From positions 1-7,351 of the forward strand of contig DAHZDR010000289.1 of the NCBI GenBank assembly GCA_027403435.1: DNA of 7,351 bases, in the 5' to 3' direction. The first letter of the stretch is position 1, and each line of letters starts with the position of its first letter. Below are positions 3,796 through 7,351 of the stretch, piece after piece. The notes beneath the pieces are model-generated. The model ran no database searches, had not been told where the DNA came from, and saw only the letters and a program-made list of their open reading frames with translations. The position numbers and the translations under genes are program-made. The stretch is from Deltaproteobacteria bacterium. GTDB lineage: Bacteria; Desulfobacterota; Binatia; Binatales; Binataceae.

Positions 3796-5237
3796 TGGGC
3801 GCCCGTTCCGGCAATAATTTTCTCAGCGCCATCCGCAAGCTTGGCGCGGAAATCTGGATCGCCGGCCAGCGCGTCGCCGACCCCACCGTGCATCCCGCCT
3901 TTGTGCATTGCGCGCGCTCGCTCGCCTCGCTCTACGACCTGCAAATGGAAGCGCCGGAGGCGATGACCTACAAAACCGCGGACGGCGACCGCGCCGGGAT
4001 GTCGTTTATCCAGCCGCGCAACACCGACGAGGTGCGCAAGCGCTCGCGGATGTTCCGGCGCTGGGCCGAGTTCAGCGGCGGCATGATGGGCCGGTCGCCC
4101 GATTATCTCAACGCGAGTATCGCCGCGATGGCGGCGGCGCACGAGTTCTTCGCGGCAAGCGATCCGCGCTTGGGCGCGAATATCGTCAATTATTATCGCG
4201 AGGCGCGCCAACACGACTGGTGCGCCACCCACACCCTGCTCAATCCGCGCGCCAGCCGCGCGGCGGGATGGGCCGGCCAGACCGACGCCGAGCTCGCGCT
4301 CAAGCTTGCCGATCGCAACGCCGCAGGAATCGTCGTCAACGGCTGCCGGATGCTGGCGACGCTCGGCCCGCTCGCCGAGGAGTTGCTGGTGTTTCCTTCG
4401 ACCGTGCTCAAACAGGAGCCGGCCGCCGAGCCGTTCGCGCTCGCCTTCGCGATCAATTGCAACGCCAAAGGCTTGCGCTTTATCTGCCGCGATTCGTTCG
4501 ATCCGGGCCGATCGCGTTTCGACGCGCCGCTCGCCTCGCGCTTCGAGGAAATGGACTGCGTCGTCATCTTCGACCAGGTCGCCGTGCCGTGGGAGCGCGT
4601 CTTCCTGTGCGGCGACGTGGCCCGCGCCAACGCGCTCTATGGCGAAACCGGCGCGGTCGTCAACATGATGCATCAGGTGGTGGTCAAGAACGCGGTCAAG
4701 AGCGAATTCATGCTCGGACTGGCGGCCAAAATCGCCGAGGTCGGCGATGCGATGAGCCTGCCGCACGTGCGCGAACGGCTGGCCGAAATGATTATCGCGA
4801 TGGAGACCATGCGCGCCTGCCTGCGCGCCGCCGAGGCCGACGCGGCGCCGGACAAATGGGGCGAATGGATGCCGGCGCGGGCGACGCTCGACACCGCGCG
4901 CAATCTGTTCCCGCGCGTCTATCCGCGGCTGGCCGAGATTATTCAACTCAACTCGTCGTCGAGCCTGATGGCGGCGCCGGCCGACGCCGATTTCCAAAGC
5001 CCGATTCTGCCCGACCTCGAGCGCTATCTGGCGACGGCCGGCGCGCTCGCGCGGGATCGCGTCGCGCTCTACCGGCTTGCGTGGGACGCCGTCGGCAGCT
5101 CGTTCGGCGGCCGGCAAACGCTTTACGAGCGCTTCTTTTTCGGCGATCCGGTGCGGATGGCCAGCGCGCTGGTCGATAACACCGATCTGGCGCCGTTGGC
5201 CGGCCGCATCGACGAGTTCCTCAAGCGCCCGGATTGA
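3795..5237 (+). CDS. hpaB: HpaB-type FADH2-dependent 4-hydroxyphenylacetate 3-monooxygenase, large subunit (480 aa)
   Basis: HpaB proteins ortho-hydroxylate phenols such as 4-hydroxyphenylacetate to catechols, using FADH2 from a separate reductase (HpaC). The fold is acyl-CoA-dehydrogenase-like. The N-terminal domain (about 1-270) and C-terminal domain (about 280-475) are both present. GMMGRSPDYLN holds Arg100 and Tyr104, and CATH gives His146, in line with substrate-binding Arg100, Tyr104 and His142 of the Thermus thermophilus enzyme as I recall them. EEMDCVVIFDQVAVPWERVF and FGGRQTLYERFFFGDPVRM are strong family motifs. The cysteines of the related 4-hydroxybutyryl-CoA dehydratases are absent at the GMMGRSPDY site, which favours a monooxygenase. 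The length matches the Thermus form (~481). The ATG (3795) overlaps the preceding TGA as TGATG, with no good Shine-Dalgarno, so it is probably translated by coupling. No HpaC-like reductase is in the window. The true substrate is unproven. Confidence 0.9.
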   Translation: MGARSGNNFLSAIRKLGAEIWIAGQRVADPTVHPAFVHCARSLASLYDLQMEAPEAMTYKTADGDRAGMSFIQPRNTDEVRKRSRMFRRWAEFSGGMMGRSPDYLNASIAAMAAAHEFFAASDPRLGANIVNYYREARQHDWCATHTLLNPRASRAAGWAGQTDAELALKLADRNAAGIVVNGCRMLATLGPLAEELLVFPSTVLKQEPAAEPFALAFAINCNAKGLRFICRDSFDPGRSRFDAPLASRFEEMDCVVIFDQVAVPWERVFLCGDVARANALYGETGAVVNMMHQVVVKNAVKSEFMLGLAAKIAEVGDAMSLPHVRERLAEMIIAMETMRACLRAAEADAAPDKWGEWMPARATLDTARNLFPRVYPRLAEIIQLNSSSSLMAAPADADFQSPILPDLERYLATAGALARDRVALYRLAWDAVGSSFGGRQTLYERFFFGDPVRMASALVDNTDLAPLAGRIDEFLKRPD

Positions 5238-5297
5238 AAACGGCCATCAGCCCGGACGCGGCGCGGCGCCGGGGTCTCGCCATCCGCCGTAATCAGC

Positions 5298-5303
5298 TAG
5301 AAT
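5298..5303 (+). promoter_or_regulatory. Candidate -10 box (TAGAAT) for trmB
   Basis: TAGAAT matches TATAAT at five of six positions and sits in the 110-bp gap after hpaB. The -35 region (about 5275-5280, TCTCGC) is poor. Initiation near 5310 would leave a ~38-nt leader before the GTG at 5348 and would exclude the TTG at 5234 as start. A similar TAAAAT lies before the next gene. Confidence 0.35.
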
Positions 5304-5306
5304 CGC

Positions 5307-5337
5307 TCCGGCGCCGGCGCGGATCGGCGCCGCCGGA
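5307..5337 (+). other. GC-rich hairpin between hpaB and trmB
   Basis: TCCGGCG (5307-5313) pairs with CGCCGGA (5331-5337), and further GC pairs are possible inside. It could attenuate the catabolic transcript or form the start of the trmB leader. No T-run follows, so it is not a standard intrinsic terminator. Confidence 0.35.
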
Positions 5338-5347
5338 CGTAAGCCGA

Positions 5348-5995
5348 GTGTCACGAATTCGCAAAGGTTCGCGGGTATGGAGCGGCGCGGAGCGGCTGGC
5401 CGCGGCCAGCCGCGTGCTGGTTGCGCAGGACGGCGACTATTTCACGGTCGCGCCGCGCGAGTTGTTCGCGCGGCCGGCGCCGGTCGAGGTCGAGCTCGGC
5501 GCGGGCCGCGGCGATTTCATTATTGCGCGGGCGGCGGCCGTGCCGGAACGAAATTTCCTCGCGGTCGAGCTGGCCGGCACGATCGCCCAACTGATGGCGA
5601 TCCGCGCCGGGCGCGCCGGACTCGATAATCTGCGCGTCGTGCGGATGGACGCGCGGCCGCTGGTCAACCTGATGCTGCCGGAGGCGAGCGTCGCCGCCTA
5701 TCACATCTATTTTCCCGACCCGTGGCCGAAAGAGCGCCACTTCAAGCATCGCCTGTTCACGCCCGCTTTCGCCATCGGCCTCAGCCGCACGCTGGCGCCG
5801 GGCGCGCCGCTGTTCGTCGCGACCGACGTCGCCGCATACGCCGCGGCGATTTTCGCAACGCTCGGCGCCGCCGGATTCGTCCGCGCCGCAAGCGCCGCGC
5901 CGGGCGCCGCGCTGACCGGCTTCGCAATGAAATTCCGGGCGCAGGGCCGCGCCGTTCACGCGGGAACGTTTCACGCGGCCGGCGCGGCGCGCTAA
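5348..5995 (+). CDS. trmB: tRNA (guanine-N7-)-methyltransferase TrmB (about 215 aa)
   Basis: TrmB makes m7G46 in the variable loop of tRNAs, using S-adenosylmethionine, in the cytosol. The Rossmann methyltransferase core is clear: VEVELGAGRGDF (SAM motif I, about 47-57), NFLAVEL (motif II), LRVVRMDAR, and the family signature IYFPDPWPKERHFKHRL (about 120-136). The usual C-terminal T-x-F/Y-E motif reads TGFAMKF (about 190-196), with Ala where Glu is expected. Start choice: GTG at 5348 gives the normal length and lies downstream of a -10 box. The frame also extends to a TTG at 5234 overlapping the hpaB stop (253 aa), but the added N-terminus is low-complexity and Arg-rich. Neither start has a good Shine-Dalgarno. 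It is not functionally linked to the catabolic genes; proximity is probably incidental. Confidence 0.88.
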   Translation: MSRIRKGSRVWSGAERLAAASRVLVAQDGDYFTVAPRELFARPAPVEVELGAGRGDFIIARAAAVPERNFLAVELAGTIAQLMAIRAGRAGLDNLRVVRMDARPLVNLMLPEASVAAYHIYFPDPWPKERHFKHRLFTPAFAIGLSRTLAPGAPLFVATDVAAYAAAIFATLGAAGFVRAASAAPGAALTGFAMKFRAQGRAVHAGTFHAAGAAR

Positions 5996-5998
5996 AAT
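5970..5998 (+). promoter_or_regulatory. Candidate sigma-70 promoter for the bamD-like gene
   Basis: TTCACG (5970-5975, four of six -35 matches) is followed after 17 bases by TAAAAT (5993-5998, five of six -10 matches). The -10 overlaps the trmB TAA stop. Transcription would start near 6005, giving a ~50-nt leader that contains the palindrome at 6022-6033. Confidence 0.45.
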
Positions 5999-6021
5999 GG
6001 CGCCCCGGCCCCCTTGCCTTG

Positions 6022-6033
6022 GTATCCGGATAC
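6022..6033. promoter_or_regulatory. 12-bp perfect palindrome GTATCCGGATAC in the bamD-like leader
   Basis: The sequence is its own reverse complement and lies just downstream of the predicted transcription start and 24 bp before the ATG at 6057. Size and position suit an operator for a dimeric repressor, but no regulator is identified. A chance palindrome cannot be excluded. Confidence 0.35.
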
Positions 6034-6056
6034 GTCTAACCTGTCGCCGACCTTCT

Positions 6057-7351
6057 ATGACTATGAAACGTGGGGCTGCGATTTTATTCGCGTGCGCTTT
6101 CTTGGCGGCGGCGGGATGTGCCGCGCAAAAACAGCCCTCCAGCGAAAATTATTACGTCAAGGCGACGCAGGAATACACCCAGCATTTCTACAAGCCCGCG
6201 ATCGACGACTACCAGAAGCTGATCGACGAATACCCCTTCAGCCCGTATGCCGAAGAGGCCGAGTTGAATATCGGGCTGGCCTATTACAAGGACCACAGCT
6301 ACGCCGAGTCGGTCGGCGCCTTCAACGATTTCCTGCGGATGCATCCGACCAGCAAGCATCTGGATATCGCGACCTATTATCTGGCGATGTCGCATTACGA
6401 TCAGATTGGCCGGCCGGACCAGGACCAGACGCATACGGAACTTGCGCTGGAGCAGTTCGAAACGATCGAGCGGCGCTTTCCTGAAAGCGATTTCGCGGCG
6501 CTGGCGGGCGAACAGATCGTGATTTGCCGCGAAATGCTGGCCCGCCACGAATTCCTGATCGGCGAATTCTATTACCATCGCGCGAACCTGCGCGCCGCCG
6601 AATCCCGCCTGGCGGAACTCGAGGCGCTCTATCCGGACACCCCGATCGCGCCCGAGGGTCTCTACAAACTCGGCCTGACGCTGCAAAAGCAGGGCAAGAA
6701 ATATTCGGCCGCGCAGGCCTTCACCGCCCTCAAGCGGCATTATCCGCACACCAAATACGTCGCGATGGCGAATCGCCATCTCAAGCAGCTCAAGCAGCCG
6801 ATCGACACCGAAGAGGATCCGTTCAAGCTGGTGCTGGCTGAAAGCGGCTATGACCCGGATCAGCAGAGCCAGCAGATTGCCGTCCACGAGGACCTGGCGA
6901 GCCTTTCGAAGGACGATTCGAGCGCCTATGGCGCCGACGGCCTGCCGATCCTGACGCCGGCCAAGGCGACGGCCGCGCCCGCCGAATCGACGGTCGGCGC
7001 GCAATCCGCGCCGGGGCAAACGCCGGGTCCGGCAACGTTGCGCATGGTGCGGCTGTCTTCGTCGGATCCGCCGCTTTCGGTCGTGTTCGATCTAACCGGA
7101 CCGGTCAGCTACGACCAGCATATCGACAAGAGCGACGGCTCCGCGACCACGACCATCTTCCTCAAGCGGGTGACGCCGGCGGCCACGATGCCGACGCATA
7201 TCACGTTCGACAAGTCGCTGTTCCGCGACGCCGACATCGAAAGCGCGGACGGCGGCACGAAGATCACGATCAATACCGCGGCGGTGTCGCGTTACGCGGT
7301 GATTCCGCTGAGCCAGCCGGCGCGCCTGCTGGTGACTTTCACGCCGACGGC
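6057..7351 (+). CDS. bamD: BamD-type outer-membrane assembly lipoprotein with C-terminal AMIN-like domain (partial, runs off the end)
   Basis: BamD is the lipoprotein partner of BamA in inserting beta-barrel proteins into the outer membrane. The first 431 codons are present and no stop is reached. The signal peptide MKRGAAILFACAFLAAAGC has a lipobox-like AAGC, so Cys21 would be lipidated. Residues ~35-250 form the BamD TPR array: YKPAIDDYQKLIDEYPFSPY, AYYKDHSYAESVGAFNDFL, DQDQTH, CREMLARHEFLIGEFYYHR, and further repeats to about 245. An acidic, then Ala/Pro-rich linker (250-325) follows. Residues ~327-431 (LRMVRLSSSDPPLSVVFDL ... PARLLVTFTP) look like an AMIN domain, a periplasmic domain of PilQ and AmiC thought to bind peptidoglycan. 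Ordinary BamD is ~245 residues and ends after the TPRs. The start is ATG 6057, or 6063; both keep the signal peptide. No clear Shine-Dalgarno. It has its own likely promoter at the trmB stop. Confidence 0.87.
   Translation, partial: MTMKRGAAILFACAFLAAAGCAAQKQPSSENYYVKATQEYTQHFYKPAIDDYQKLIDEYPFSPYAEEAELNIGLAYYKDHSYAESVGAFNDFLRMHPTSKHLDIATYYLAMSHYDQIGRPDQDQTHTELALEQFETIERRFPESDFAALAGEQIVICREMLARHEFLIGEFYYHRANLRAAESRLAELEALYPDTPIAPEGLYKLGLTLQKQGKKYSAAQAFTALKRHYPHTKYVAMANRHLKQLKQPIDTEEDPFKLVLAESGYDPDQQSQQIAVHEDLASLSKDDSSAYGADGLPILTPAKATAAPAESTVGAQSAPGQTPGPATLRMVRLSSSDPPLSVVFDLTGPVSYDQHIDKSDGSATTTIFLKRVTPAATMPTHITFDKSLFRDADIESADGGTKITINTAAVSRYAVIPLSQPARLLVTFTPT

Noticed and set aside
4090..4110. 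4-hydroxybutyryl-CoA dehydratase instead of HpaB monooxygenase
   Set aside because: The dehydratases need cluster cysteines in this region. Here the motif is MGRSPDYLN with no Cys, and the overall match is to the Thermus-type HpaB.
3726..5117. 463-codon minus-strand open frame opposite hpaB
   Set aside because: Antisense shadow of hpaB with no recognisable motif.
5234..5347. TTG start for trmB overlapping the hpaB stop
   Set aside because: The extra 38 residues are low-complexity and outside the normal family length, and a -10 box and hairpin lie within this stretch. It is not fully excluded.
6014..6484. Plus-strand frame of 156 codons overlapping the bamD-like gene
   Set aside because: The overlapping frame from 6057 has a lipoprotein signal, BamD TPR motifs and an AMIN-like domain. 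The frame from 6014 is a shifted shadow.

Overview
The window is a GC-rich (roughly 65% by eye) chromosomal segment from a Gram-negative bacterium: it carries the start of a BamD-type outer-membrane assembly lipoprotein. The gene set (a small deltaproteobacterial-type hypothetical protein, a stand-alone LON-domain protein, a TrmB and an aromatic-catabolism cassette) would suit an uncultured Desulfobacterota/Binatota-like soil lineage. That placement is an inference from recall and no search was run.

Left part (1-1607): two genes on the minus strand. A ~143-residue hypothetical protein (520 to 89) ends inside a 21-bp tandem duplication. A LON substrate-binding-domain protein (1607 to 960, GTG start, TAG stop) lies upstream of it. 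Between them is a 439-bp gap (521-959) with visibly lower GC, several stem-loops and two direct copies of TGGTCCACCCT. It could be a structured leader or the remains of a small mobile element.

Middle (1608-5237): after a 358-bp divergent intergenic region comes a plus-strand cassette. It holds a class III extradiol dioxygenase of the HpaD/HpcB homoprotocatechuate type, a dihydrodipicolinate synthase/N-acetylneuraminate lyase superfamily protein, and a two-component-type HpaB flavin monooxygenase subunit. Together they suggest hydroxylation of a phenol to a catechol, meta ring cleavage, and possibly an aldolase or hydratase-aldolase step. The aldolase-family gene is cut by an in-frame TAG at 3598-3600. 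The remaining 64 codons are in the same frame, look family-like, and end in a TGATG overlap with hpaB. The dioxygenase start is preceded by a perfect 15-bp tandem repeat that creates a 15-codon upstream reading frame overlapping the start codon.

Right part (5238-7351): a tRNA (guanine-N7)-methyltransferase (TrmB), then a BamD-type lipoprotein running off the window end. The latter continues past the TPR region into a linker and an AMIN-like domain, which is an uncommon fusion. Both genes have a plausible -10 element (TAGAAT, TAAAAT) just upstream, so they are probably transcribed independently of the catabolic cassette.

The points most worth checking are the amber-interrupted aldolase gene, the BamD-AMIN fusion, the repeat-built upstream ORF, and the structured 521-959 region.
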